A stretch of DNA of 26,886 nt from an uncultured Lachnospiraceae bacterium (GTDB lineage: Bacteria > Bacillota > Clostridia > Lachnospirales > Lachnospiraceae). Both the position numbers and the translations under genes were made by a program. This document shows positions 1-8,494 of the stretch, piece after piece. Every line of letters begins with the position of its first letter. Position 1 is the stretch's first letter. Under the pieces are notes generated by a model. That model was not told the origin of the DNA. It saw nothing but the letters and a program-made list of their open reading frames with translations, and did no database searches. The stretch spans positions 1 to 26,886 of the forward strand of contig CAJUIM010000042.1 in the NCBI GenBank assembly GCA_910586275.1. Reading direction: 5' to 3'.

Positions 1-11
1 AAAATCCCTCC

Positions 12-54
12 CGTGCGTCCTCCTCTCAACACAACATTCAGGCTGAACTGTTAC
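12..54. repeat. Left copy of terminal inverted repeat (43 bp)
   Basis: This segment matches the reverse complement of 26834-26876 at 38 of 43 positions without gaps. The innermost 21 bp (34-54) are identical. The core contains an imperfect palindrome built on TTCAG and CTGAA. It lies downstream of the yitJ-like stop codon and 11 bp from the window edge. No transposase is nearby, so I read it as one copy of a dispersed repeat. Confidence 0.8.
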
Positions 55-103
55 ATTAACGTTTCTCCACCCTTCATTCTGCGTCCTTTATGCCGAAAAC
101 ACC

Positions 104-1885
104 TTAAGGTTCCAATATTTTATCCAATAAATAAACTCTGTTAAAGGGGATTGAGAAATAGTAGCCGTCCGTAAATCCCTGCGTCATTTCCATGACCCTT
201 TTTGCTATCTGCACCCCTGCCAGTTCCCCTTCTTCCCGGCTCATCTGAGGCGAAAAACAGCGGAGGACTTCTTCGTCCACCTCTATGCCCGCCATCTCGT
301 TTTTCATGAACAAAGCGTTCCGCATGCTTACAAGCGGCATAATGCCGACTAAGATTCTGGCCCCTGTCCTATCCTTCACCTCTTTTACCCTATCTGCCGC
401 CCTTTTTGTAAACACAGGCTGTGTCAGGAAAAAAGAGGCTCCCTGTGCCAGCTTCTTTTCCACCCGGCGGATTTCCGCTTCCAGATTGGGCCGGCTCTGA
501 TTCAGCGCACCGCCGAATGCCATAGGTTCTCCGGCAAACTCCTCCTGATTCAGTTCACGGATTATCTTCATCAGCCCTACGGAATCAAAATGAAACACGC
601 CTTTCACATCCTGCCGCATCAGCGTGGGAACGGGATCTCCCGTAACCACCAGAAGATTCCTGACATCATTTACATAGGCGCCTAACAGCTGGGAACGCAT
701 GGCAATTGCATTTTTATCCCGGCAGCATATATGGGGCATTACGCATAGCCCGGTTTCATGCTGCACCTTCATTGCCATAAGGACGGAATCCGCCCTTGTC
801 CTGCCGGATGGCGAATCCGGAAAGGTCACCACATCCACCTTTTTGTTTTTCAGCAGATATGCCGCCTGCATTACCTTACCGTCATCCGCCCCCGGCGGCG
901 GAGACAGTTCCACGGCAATCAATTTCCTGTCCGCTTCCTTTCCCTGCCAGAAACCGCTCTCTTTCCCTGCGCCGCTTCGGACTGCTGCCTCACTTTTCTT
1001 CTTTCCTGCCGTTACCGCGGACAGATCGGCCGTTTTACACATCTTAGCAATAAATGCCGGAGTAGTTCCGCAGCAGCCTCCCAGAAAGGCTACGTTCCCT
1101 TTCCCGATTTCCGCCATCTTATCGGCAAAATAGGCCGCATTGTTGCTGAATACTTTTCTTTTCTCCATATATTTCGGATAGCCCGCATTAGGCAGGGCCG
1201 TAAGGAAAATCCCTTCCGGCTGTTCCGTTTTCTGAAGAATACGGCATAAATGCCCCGGCCCGATGCCGCAGTTAAAGCCCGCCGCATCTACCACGCCCGA
1301 CTGCGCCGCGTCTTCCAGCAGCCTGCGTGCACTGATTCCCGCATTGCTGTAACCATGCTGATTCACACAGAACTGAACCGCCACAAACAGTTCCCGCTCT
1401 TTCTTCATGTCTTTTATTACGGGGAGAATATCTTCCATATCATGAAATGTCTCAAAAATCAGGATATCCGCACCGGCCTCCGTCAGTGCATCGGCGATCA
1501 GCCTGTATTCCCGGTAAACTTGGTCTTCCTCCCATCCTATGCGGTCCGGCAGCGGGCCTATGTCTCCTGCCAGAAAACAGTCCTTCCCCGGCACTCTCCC
1601 GCATTCCGCCGCTGCCTGAAGTGCATTTTCAAAAGCAGCCCGTATATTTTCCCTCAGTTCCTCTTCCCCGCAGCCAAGTGTCCTTCGGTTAGCGGCAAAA
1701 GTATTGGTGCGCAGCAATACCGCCCCGGCCTCCAGATACTCCCTATGTATCTGCCGCATCCACGCAGGATGGGTCCTATTAAAACTCTCCGGCAATTCCT
1801 GTATCCCATATTTGTCTGCAAAATATGTCCCGAAAGCCCCGTCACATATTATCTTTCTCTGTTTCAGATAATCCTGTATTTTCAT
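104..1885 (-). CDS. yitJ: Bifunctional homocysteine S-methyltransferase / 5,10-methylenetetrahydrofolate reductase (YitJ type)
   Basis: This cytoplasmic fusion enzyme serves methionine synthesis and one-carbon metabolism. The N-terminal homocysteine S-methyltransferase barrel (about residues 1-290) shows DGAFGTYF near the start, LLRTNTFAANR and DIGPLP. Its zinc-ligand cysteines lie in GFNCGIGP (around residue 203) and GGCCGTTP (around 268). The C-terminal half from about residue 318 (AVELSPPPG, DSPSGRTRAD, VTGDPVP) is a methylenetetrahydrofolate reductase barrel. The length of about 593 aa fits Bacillus YitJ-type fusions. I chose the ATG at 1885 (MKIQDYLK) because the family fold begins there and an AAGGG motif precedes it. 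The frame stays open to an ATG at 1957, but those 24 extra residues are encoded by the tandem repeat array. No S-box leader is visible. The gene follows tcdA by 168 nt of mostly repeated DNA. Confidence 0.93.
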   Translation of the reverse strand: MKIQDYLKQRKIICDGAFGTYFADKYGIQELPESFNRTHPAWMRQIHREYLEAGAVLLRTNTFAANRRTLGCGEEELRENIRAAFENALQAAAECGRVPGKDCFLAGDIGPLPDRIGWEEDQVYREYRLIADALTEAGADILIFETFHDMEDILPVIKDMKKERELFVAVQFCVNQHGYSNAGISARRLLEDAAQSGVVDAAGFNCGIGPGHLCRILQKTEQPEGIFLTALPNAGYPKYMEKRKVFSNNAAYFADKMAEIGKGNVAFLGGCCGTTPAFIAKMCKTADLSAVTAGKKKSEAAVRSGAGKESGFWQGKEADRKLIAVELSPPPGADDGKVMQAAYLLKNKKVDVVTFPDSPSGRTRADSVLMAMKVQHETGLCVMPHICCRDKNAIAMRSQLLGAYVNDVRNLLVVTGDPVPTLMRQDVKGVFHFDSVGLMKIIRELNQEEFAGEPMAFGGALNQSRPNLEAEIRRVEKKLAQGASFFLTQPVFTKRAADRVKEVKDRTGARILVGIMPLVSMRNALFMKNEMAGIEVDEEVLRCFSPQMSREEGELAGVQIAKRVMEMTQGFTDGYYFSIPFNRVYLLDKILEP

Positions 1886-1917
1886 CCCGTTTCCCTTTTC
1901 TGCCATATGTTCCCGCG

Positions 1918-2053
1918 CATAGCCTGAAATGCTTTCCTTTGCCGTATACTCCCCCATAGCCTGAAATGCTTTCCTTTGCCATATACTCCCACATAGCCTG
2001 AAATGCTTTCCTTTGCCGTATACTCCCCTATAGCCTGAAATGCTTCCCTTGTT
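1918..2053. repeat. 37-bp tandem repeat array between tcdA and yitJ
   Basis: The motif AGCCTGAAATGC starts at 1921, 1958, 1995 and 2032, giving an exact period of 37 bp. There are three nearly perfect units and a partial fourth that ends at the tcdA stop codon. On the coding strand each unit carries an AAAGGA stretch, a GTATAC and an ATG. A weaker fifth copy seems to extend over about 1886-1917, which is the yitJ ribosome-binding region. The period is not a multiple of three. Units abut without spacers, so this is a minisatellite and not a CRISPR array. Confidence 0.9.
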
Positions 2054-2830
2054 CTATGCCGTTCCTGTCCGTGCCCTGTTTCCCGCCAGATCTTTTACGA
2101 TTTCACCGGCCATAATCAATCCGGCCACCGAAGGCACGAAAGCCACGCTGCCGGGTATGGAACGTCTGGCGCTCCCCTCCTGCCTCACTGCTCCCCCGTC
2201 CATTGTTTCCCCTTTTATTATTTCCCCGTTTATTATTTCCCCGTTCAGAGGCTCCTCCTTTGAGTAAACCACTTTCAGCTGACGGATTCCTCTTTTTCTC
2301 AGTTCCCTCCGCATCACTTTCGCCAGCGGGCATACACTGGTCTGATAAATGTCCGTTACCTCAAATGCCGCAGGATTCAGCTTATTTCCTGCACCCATGC
2401 AGCTGATCACAGGCACGCCAAATGCCTCCCCTTCCATAGCCAACGCTATCTTGGCGGACACCGTATCTACGGCATCCGCAATGTATGAATAACTTCCGAA
2501 ATCAAACAATTCCTTATTTTCCGGCAGGAAAAAACAATGATATACCCTGACCTTGGCCTCCGGATTGATCTCCAGAATCCGTTCTTTCATCACATCTGTC
2601 TTATATTTCCCTACCGTGCCGGACAACGCTATAATCTGCCTGTTTATATTGCTTTCGGCCACCCTGTCACTGTCAATCAGATCCAGCTGCCCTACGCCGC
2701 TCCTGGCCAAGCCTTCCGCTACATAACCGCCCACCCCGCCGATTCCGAATACGGCCACACGGGCTTCTCTCAGCCGCTCCATCGCCTCTTCCCCCAAAAG
2801 CATCTGAGTCCTTTGAAACCTCTCCTGCAT
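2054..2830 (-). CDS. tcdA: tRNA threonylcarbamoyladenosine dehydratase (TcdA/CsdL, ThiF-E1 family)
   Basis: The enzyme uses ATP to cyclise t6A at tRNA position 37 into ct6A. It is cytoplasmic. The nucleotide-binding motif GIGGVGG lies at residues 29-35, followed by LIDSDRV and NINRQ, where E1-like enzymes hold ATP and magnesium. CMGAGNKLNP and the C-terminal PSVAGLIMAGEIVKDL are typical of the TcdA branch. The length of 258 aa is normal. The ATG at 2830 has an AAGGAG site 8 nt upstream. Residues about 194-209 form an unusual insert of pentapeptide repeats (see the 15-bp repeat). The gene starts 76 nt after a solute-binding lipoprotein gene. I saw no terminator between them, so read-through from the transport operon is possible. 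Distinct E1-like roles such as MoeB or ThiF are less likely from these motifs. Confidence 0.92.
   Translation of the reverse strand: MQERFQRTQMLLGEEAMERLREARVAVFGIGGVGGYVAEGLARSGVGQLDLIDSDRVAESNINRQIIALSGTVGKYKTDVMKERILEINPEAKVRVYHCFFLPENKELFDFGSYSYIADAVDTVSAKIALAMEGEAFGVPVISCMGAGNKLNPAAFEVTDIYQTSVCPLAKVMRRELRKRGIRQLKVVYSKEEPLNGEIINGEIIKGETMDGGAVRQEGSARRSIPGSVAFVPSVAGLIMAGEIVKDLAGNRARTGTA
2205..2249. repeat. 15-bp in-frame tandem repeat inside tcdA
   Basis: Three successive 15-bp units (2205-2219, 2220-2234, 2235-2249) share the plus-strand core TTTCCCC. They encode NGEII-like pentapeptides on the minus strand. The repeat sits just before the conserved PGSVAFVPSVAG block, in a loop where family length varies. 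It keeps the reading frame. Confidence 0.85.
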
Positions 2831-2906
2831 GCTGTCTGCTCCTTTTCCCGGAATTTCCTTTCCTCATTCCCTATGCCTGCCTATATTTATCATTTTCCGT
2901 CAAATG

Positions 2907-5150
2907 CTATCGGTTTTCATTGACATAAATCTGCACCCTGCTCTGGATTATGTCCGCCACCTCTTTTGCGCTCTTCTGCCCTGCAAAATAAGGCGCGGCC
3001 TCTTCCGAAACAATCTTAAGCAGTGCATCGTTATAAGCATACAGCTGCCTTACCGACTTCACATACTCTATCAGACCGTCTGCTTCTTCCCTGCTCATAG
3101 GCGTAATGGTAATCTCCATGCCGCCGATCCAATAGGTCTGTTCCGTTTCTACCATATTTCCGTTCTCGTCCTCATAGGTAGGCTTTTTCATGGCCTCCTG
3201 TGCCAGTTCTTCCACCCGTTTCAGGCTGATGGGCCATTGATATTCCACTTTCTCCTGATATTCATCCGTCAGGAAATACCGCATAAACTGCCATACGCCG
3301 TCCTTCTGTCCGGACTTGGACGACATTGCCATTTCTAAGTTTGCAGTCAAGGCCGCGCCGTTCCCTTCCCGCACCGGGAAACCCACCAAAGTGATATCTT
3401 CTCCGAACCTCCCTTTCTTTGATGCATTATAAGTAGCAAAATCCGTCAGATACATCTGCTCCAGCAGTACCTTCCCGTCCCGCCAGAAACTGTCATAAGT
3501 ATCCCAGTAATTATCCGAATAATAATCATCGTTCAGTACTTCCGGAAATTCTGCCGTCAGTTCCAGCAGGTCAATAAAATCCTCCGAGTTAAAGCTGCAT
3601 TTCCCTGTCTTCCAATCAATGAACTGGCTTCCTGACATCTGTATGCCGTAGTTCAGCATACCTTCCCGCGTCATTTCCACAAAAATCTCTGTCCCCTCCG
3701 GCTTCCCTGCCATTACCTTCCTTAAATCGGCCACCGTCCACCCGGAACTGCTTCCCACATCCGCAGTTTTACCTGCCACCGTATAGACACGGAAACTGGG
3801 CACCATGCGGTACAGCTTCCCATCCGTTTCATACAGTTCCAATACATTGGAAAAGAAATTTTCCCGTTTCATCTCTCCGTCCCCGTCTATATATGGATAG
3901 AGATCTTCAAACAGACCTTTGGAAACATAACTATCGACGGGCATTCCTTCCGTAATCACAAGAATATCCGGCACCTTTCCCGATGCAATGTCCGTATTCA
4001 GTTTGGCCTGACCTAACGTATAGTCTTCATCCGTATTATATCTGGAATAATCTTCTACGACAATTCGGTACTCTTCATTCGTTTTATTGAATTCCACCAC
4101 ATGACTGCGCAGATCCCAGCCAAAACTGCTGCATCCCAAAGTAAGGACTACCTTATCCTTTACATCCTTCGGATCCACTTTCGAAAATTTCATAAGCACG
4201 GTATGCCCCGTTTCATCTTCCGTACACCCGTAAAATTCCTTTTCATTGACGACTGCCAGACCGGTAATATAATAACTGACCAGATCCGAATCAATAAAGT
4301 TCATCAGCTCCTTTATCCCGGTATCTCCAAGATTATAGCCATATATGCTTCCGTTCCCTTCCAGATAAAAATCATATCCCTCACCGGATATCATTCCGTA
4401 ATTGCCGGAGCCACCGGGAATCATATAATCCTCGGAAACTTCCCCTGTATCCACATTGATTTTGTTCAGCACCTCCTTACTCGTCTGGGCATTGTAGGAA
4501 CGCTGAACCAATATGCCGTCTGCCGTCTGATATATGCTGCCATTGTCAAACTGTTTCTGCAGCTTTACCTCACCGATCCTGCCGCCTTCCAAATCATGCA
4601 GGAAGATACCGTCCGTATCATACAGCAAAATCCGCCCGTCCTTCAGCAGCAGCATCTGATTGACCCAATAAAGATCCGGGTCTTTTCCTGTCAGCGGTTG
4701 TTTCCATACTTCCTTCCCGCTTCCGTCCAGCTTGACCAGAAAGTACTCGCTGACCCATGTAATAACGTCCGGATTACTGTCGTCCTCATAATTAATATTC
4801 AGTATGGCATAAAAATTCCCTTCCTCATCCACGGTCAGGTAAGAGTAATAAGCATTCTCCTCCGCTTCCAATGTCATGGTCTTCTTATCCGTGCCGTCCA
4901 TTTTCTGACTGAAATATCGCAATACGGTACTTCCGTTGTCTTTCCATTCATAAGTACCGAAATAAATCCGGTCCCCTCTTACCAGTATATCATTCAGCCT
5001 GTCAAAATCCTCTATCCCTTCCACATGAACCGTTTCCCCACGGTAAATATGTTCCTTGGATTTTGCCGCAGCCTCCTCATCCTTCCCGCCGCAGCCCGAA
5101 AGCATCAACACCAGCCATAGAAAGGCACAGCACCAAATTTTCCTTTTCAT
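2907..5150 (-). CDS. Large lipoprotein: propeller-like N-terminal half plus extracellular solute-binding (family 1-like) C-terminal half
   Basis: This is a surface lipoprotein expected to capture a sugar or oligosaccharide for an ABC importer. A basic start and hydrophobic core lead to the lipobox LSGC with the lipidated Cys at residue 20. Residues about 40-330 contain recurring short blocks of the type DGRILLYD, EGNFYAIL and GNGSIYGYNL, which look like blades of a beta-propeller. From about residue 334 (VVLTLGCSSF, then HVVEFNKTNEEYRI, DILVITEGMP, GVWQFMRYFL) the sequence is a maltose-binding-protein-like ligand domain. At 747 aa it is far longer than the usual 400-450 aa. Its last 24 residues are identical to those of the 918-aa paralogue at 12860. 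It is the last transport gene in the run, 26 nt after the MacB-core-like gene. The propeller reading is inference; the solute-binding half is firm. Confidence 0.87.
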   Translation of the reverse strand: MKRKIWCCAFLWLVLMLSGCGGKDEEAAAKSKEHIYRGETVHVEGIEDFDRLNDILVRGDRIYFGTYEWKDNGSTVLRYFSQKMDGTDKKTMTLEAEENAYYSYLTVDEEGNFYAILNINYEDDSNPDVITWVSEYFLVKLDGSGKEVWKQPLTGKDPDLYWVNQMLLLKDGRILLYDTDGIFLHDLEGGRIGEVKLQKQFDNGSIYQTADGILVQRSYNAQTSKEVLNKINVDTGEVSEDYMIPGGSGNYGMISGEGYDFYLEGNGSIYGYNLGDTGIKELMNFIDSDLVSYYITGLAVVNEKEFYGCTEDETGHTVLMKFSKVDPKDVKDKVVLTLGCSSFGWDLRSHVVEFNKTNEEYRIVVEDYSRYNTDEDYTLGQAKLNTDIASGKVPDILVITEGMPVDSYVSKGLFEDLYPYIDGDGEMKRENFFSNVLELYETDGKLYRMVPSFRVYTVAGKTADVGSSSGWTVADLRKVMAGKPEGTEIFVEMTREGMLNYGIQMSGSQFIDWKTGKCSFNSEDFIDLLELTAEFPEVLNDDYYSDNYWDTYDSFWRDGKVLLEQMYLTDFATYNASKKGRFGEDITLVGFPVREGNGAALTANLEMAMSSKSGQKDGVWQFMRYFLTDEYQEKVEYQWPISLKRVEELAQEAMKKPTYEDENGNMVETEQTYWIGGMEITITPMSREEADGLIEYVKSVRQLYAYNDALLKIVSEEAAPYFAGQKSAKEVADIIQSRVQIYVNENR

Positions 5151-5176
5151 CCTCTATCTCCCCCCTCTGCCTGCCT

Positions 5177-6265
5177 TTAAAAATATTTCCACTTATTCTT
5201 TTCCCTGCGGAACCGCTCCGCCGCCTTATCCCTGCAGCCGGTCAGGAACTGCCATACCGTCCTCCAGTTCCATCGTTTCCTCTTCCATAGGATAATAAGC
5301 GTCACCGTCACAATGACAGCCGGGACAAGCAGAAACAAAATCTGCAGCATCAGTACCAAAGCAAATACATCTTCCCACCCTCTTGCCACATTCTCCCAAT
5401 AAGGAAAATGTATGGCATAGTCGTTCATGGAACGCATGCCGAATTCCGAAATCACTGTCAGCAATTTTTCTATGCCGAAACGGGACGAATTTTCCACCAC
5501 CCACATATCATTTTCACTGATGCCGAATTTCTCTTTGATGTTAATATAGGCAAAATCTTCCACCGGATTCGGCATCACCACTTCGTATGAATTAATCCCA
5601 TCCGTTGTTCCCAGTTCGGACAATGTTTCGCAGGAAACATAAACCAATGTCTTATCCAATCCCGCCGCTTCGTGGAAACGGCCGTCTTCCCGGCGGATTA
5701 CCCCGGCGATATAGTGCGGAATGCCGCCAATGGTCACCTGCATGCCCACTACGTCATTAGAGCCGAACAGCTGCCAAGCCGCATCCTCGTCCACAATTAC
5801 CTTATCATACATTAAGTCATTGCCGGAAAAATAGGAACCGTTCAGAAGCTGCAACGGGTGAAACAGGAAAAAATCCCCTCCTATCCCAATGGCATTCGCT
5901 TCCAGAGTGGATTTTCCATTGGAAAGCGTTATCCGGCCCACTGCACTGTATGCATCTGCCCAAAGCCTGGCATTTTCATTGGATGCCGTAATGGATGCCT
6001 CCAAAAGCATTTTGTCCAACTGTGCCTCAAAACCTCTTATTTTATTTTTGTCAATTTCTGCGCTTTCCGTAAAGAAACAAGTAATCTGCGCCGCATTGCC
6101 TTCCCCTGACCACCGTTCCGCCGCCGTCTGATCCGCCAATACGTTTTTCCTTCCGTTGGAAAATACCGTCAGACCGCACCAAAACAGCAGGCAGAGTACT
6201 ACTGCAGCCGTCAGCAATATTTGTTTCAGGGAAAAACATCTGAAAAATCCTTTGATTTTATTCAT
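5177..6265 (-). CDS. Membrane protein with MacB-like extracytoplasmic core domain, only two TM segments
   Basis: The 362-aa protein has a TM segment at about residues 14-34, a large extracytoplasmic region and a second TM at about 292-326, followed by a short basic cytoplasmic tail. The middle portion (LLNGSYFSGNDL, VIVDEDAAWQLFGSNDVVGMQVTIGG, YIAGVIRRED) resembles the MacB periplasmic core domain found in MacB/FtsX-type ABC proteins. True family members continue into three more TM helices and pair with an ATPase; neither is here. It follows the HlyD-like adaptor by 20 nt, so the two products probably form one complex. An AGGA site precedes the ATG. It may be a shortened FtsX-type subunit or a purely structural partner. 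I cannot name a substrate. Confidence 0.72.
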   Translation of the reverse strand: MNKIKGFFRCFSLKQILLTAAVVLCLLFWCGLTVFSNGRKNVLADQTAAERWSGEGNAAQITCFFTESAEIDKNKIRGFEAQLDKMLLEASITASNENARLWADAYSAVGRITLSNGKSTLEANAIGIGGDFFLFHPLQLLNGSYFSGNDLMYDKVIVDEDAAWQLFGSNDVVGMQVTIGGIPHYIAGVIRREDGRFHEAAGLDKTLVYVSCETLSELGTTDGINSYEVVMPNPVEDFAYINIKEKFGISENDMWVVENSSRFGIEKLLTVISEFGMRSMNDYAIHFPYWENVARGWEDVFALVLMLQILFLLVPAVIVTVTLIILWKRKRWNWRTVWQFLTGCRDKAAERFRREKNKWKYF

Positions 6266-6285
6266 ATCCCAATCCTGCTCCGGTC

Positions 6286-8337
6286 CTAATCAGTCAGACG
6301 GACCTGCTTTCCTGCTTCCACCGGCTTCGTTGCCGTAGTTATTACATATTCATTGCCGTATATGCCTGCGGAAATCGCCGTATGCGTATCATCCGAAGCC
6401 AATACTTCCACATCTACCCTCGTTGCAATATAGCGGTTTCCGAGAGGGCTGCTCTTAGACTGCACTATAAGTATGAACTTACCGTTGTTATCTTCCCGGA
6501 TTGCACTGTTTGGCACCACCAACTCGTAATCCATGCTCTTCTGCCCAATGGACAGGCTGAGTGACTGTCCCTGCTGCACATCCCCTTCTACATTGAAAGT
6601 CAGCAATTTCTTCTGTGCCGGCTCGTTAGGATCCGGTTTAATGGATGCAAGCACTACTTTCACATTATCGTAATACCATGCGTTCTGCAGTTCTGCGATA
6701 TCTCCTATCGACAGCTTTTTCGCCTGCTCCGTGGTGGCGGAGAAATTCATGGTGAAACCTTTTCCGGCCACTTGTATAACTGCGGCAGTCTCCTCTGGCT
6801 TTATAGTTTCTCCGGCTACATATGCCAGAGATGTTACGGTACCTGCAACTGGTGATTTAACAGCTGCACCCACAGATTTTTCTTTTAATAATTCAATTTC
6901 TTTCTCCTTCTTTTCAATATCATTGCTTACCTTTGCCAAATCTAATTCTGCATTTATATCCGCACTCAAAGCAGTCTGCTCTTCCTTCAATAAATCATAT
7001 ACAGCCTGAGCATTTTTTAAAGCAGCTTCCGCATTGGCAATCTGATTTTGATAGGCAACGGATGCCTGTTTATTTGCATTAGTTTTATCAGTCAAATTTC
7101 TATCTGCCTGATTTAACTTATTTTGTGCTTCTTTTACACTATCGCCCGGAGTATAGGACATTGCATTCACTTCCGATAAGCGTGTTTGCAATTCTCTGAG
7201 TTCTTGTTTTCTTTTTTCCAGCTCTGTTCTATTACTATCATGATTCCCCAACTGGCTGGATGCATTTTCTGCCAATTCCACTGCTATTTCATATTGAGAT
7301 ACTGCCGCATCATAATCCTTTAAAAGGGTTTCATATGTCTGATATCTATCATCACTTTCATTAATCCAAGGTCTTAATTCATCAATATTTGCCCCTCCCG
7401 TATAAGAAGGATCTTGCCTGGCTGCCTCATAAATGTTGTTTAATTTTTCACTCACTACCTGCTTTGCCGCCTCACGCTGTTGTATATAAGAATCAATACC
7501 TCCTGAGACTGAACTTTCTCCCATACTTTCCGAAGGTTCAGAATCTCCTCCACTCCCATGTACGCTTCCGGCAATATTTTCCGCACTGTCAATAAGAGTT
7601 TCCAAATCGTTTATAGCGTCCTGCTTCTCCTTAATCTGATAGTTCAGGTTCTCTATTTTTTCGGATTTCATCCGATTAAAGGCTGCTTCTGCATTGTTTT
7701 CCTCTGCCTGCGCATTGGAAAGGTCTGTACTGGCTATTATCTTTTGATTTTCCTCTTCAATGGTGTTTATAGTAGAATTATTAGTATTAACCGTGCTTTG
7801 CAAAGATAAACTATCTAAGACATCTTGACAATCCTTTACTCTTTTCTGAGCCGTCTCAAGGCGTTTCTGCATATCGCTTACTTTAGCCTGCAAAGCAGCA
7901 AACCCATCCACGTTTCCATTCGCCACTTTGCTTATGATTTCTGAAGATACATTACTGCCAAATAAACCTTTCATATAAGTAAGCTTTAAGGTTTCCAGTT
8001 CTTCCTCTGCAGTCTTTAATTCATCACTCTGCTTATCTTCAAGATAATAGATAATTTGATCCTTTTCTATCTCGTCTCCCTCTTTCACCGCCACACTGGA
8101 AATTACCCGGCTTTCGCTGATGGATATATTATAAGGATCCGTCGCCTCTATCATCCCAGTTCCCCTTACCTTTTCCGTAATCGTACCGCTCTGCACATAC
8201 TCCGTCGCCACTTCCGGCAGGGAATAATTCATAATAGTATTGGAAAAGAAAGTCAGCAAAAGCATAATGGTCAAAAAGACAATTGCCGCATTCTTCACCC
8301 ATTCCCTTCTCTTTGCCGGATTCATCTGCTCATTCAT
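6286..8337 (-). CDS. HlyD/MacA-type membrane fusion (periplasmic adaptor) protein with very long coiled coil
   Basis: The protein is anchored by one N-terminal TM (about residues 16-37). It then has a first lipoyl-like half (SRVISSVAVKEGDEIEKDQIIYYLED, about 77-101), a helical coiled coil of nearly 400 residues, the second lipoyl half (VKSPVAGTVTSLAYVAGETI, about 490-510) and a beta-barrel region to residue 683. Usual MacA/HlyD adaptors are about 350-480 aa, so the hairpin is unusually long. A Ser/Gly-rich break lies inside it near residues 258-280. In Gram-positive bacteria such adaptors span the cell-wall zone and work with MacB/FtsX-type ABC permeases. Here the next gene encodes only a MacB-core-like protein. 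The ATG at 8337 has AGGAGG 10 nt upstream. The coiled-coil portion is visibly more AT-rich than both ends. Confidence 0.88.
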   Translation of the reverse strand: MNEQMNPAKRREWVKNAAIVFLTIMLLLTFFSNTIMNYSLPEVATEYVQSGTITEKVRGTGMIEATDPYNISISESRVISSVAVKEGDEIEKDQIIYYLEDKQSDELKTAEEELETLKLTYMKGLFGSNVSSEIISKVANGNVDGFAALQAKVSDMQKRLETAQKRVKDCQDVLDSLSLQSTVNTNNSTINTIEEENQKIIASTDLSNAQAEENNAEAAFNRMKSEKIENLNYQIKEKQDAINDLETLIDSAENIAGSVHGSGGDSEPSESMGESSVSGGIDSYIQQREAAKQVVSEKLNNIYEAARQDPSYTGGANIDELRPWINESDDRYQTYETLLKDYDAAVSQYEIAVELAENASSQLGNHDSNRTELEKRKQELRELQTRLSEVNAMSYTPGDSVKEAQNKLNQADRNLTDKTNANKQASVAYQNQIANAEAALKNAQAVYDLLKEEQTALSADINAELDLAKVSNDIEKKEKEIELLKEKSVGAAVKSPVAGTVTSLAYVAGETIKPEETAAVIQVAGKGFTMNFSATTEQAKKLSIGDIAELQNAWYYDNVKVVLASIKPDPNEPAQKKLLTFNVEGDVQQGQSLSLSIGQKSMDYELVVPNSAIREDNNGKFILIVQSKSSPLGNRYIATRVDVEVLASDDTHTAISAGIYGNEYVITTATKPVEAGKQVRLTD

Positions 8338-8358
8338 TCCACTTATCCTCCTATCTTA

Positions 8359-8389
8359 TTCCAGTTCCGCAAGTATCCCTGCCAGTACC
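8359..8389. repeat. 31-bp direct repeat, copy 1
   Basis: It is identical to 8464-8494, 105 bp away. Each copy contains GCAAGTATCCC, so each can pair with the inverted GGGATACTTGC at 8448-8458. This allows two mutually exclusive hairpins. Confidence 0.9.
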
Positions 8390-8463
8390 ACCCACACGCA
8401 AGAAATCCTCTCCGCTTCTCGGAGAGTCTTTCTTCCCGGCACTGTCTGGGATACTTGCTATTT

Positions 8464-8494
8464 TTCCAGTTCCGCAAGTATCCCTGCCAGTACC
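8464..8494. repeat. 31-bp direct repeat, copy 2
   Basis: It is identical to 8359-8389. Its GCAAGTATCCC arm (8474-8484) lies 15 nt from the complementary arm at 8448-8458 and would form the more local of the two possible hairpins. Confidence 0.9.

Noticed and set aside
1886..1957. Upstream start of the yitJ-like gene at 1957
   Set aside because: The extra 24 residues come from the tandem repeat and precede the conserved fold, while ATG 1885 has its own AAGGG site.
1918..2053. CRISPR array or SAM riboswitch upstream of the methionine gene
   Set aside because: The 37-bp units abut directly without spacers, and no S-box-like paired elements or terminator are visible in the 168-nt gap.
2831..2906. 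Separate promoter for tcdA (a TTGACG on the minus strand)
   Set aside because: No -10-like box lies at 16-18 nt; the only TATA-like hexamer is about 12 nt away.
8408..8426. CTCTCCG/CGGAGAG hairpin as a mid-operon terminator
   Set aside because: On the minus strand it is followed by GATTTCTTGC, not a continuous T-run.
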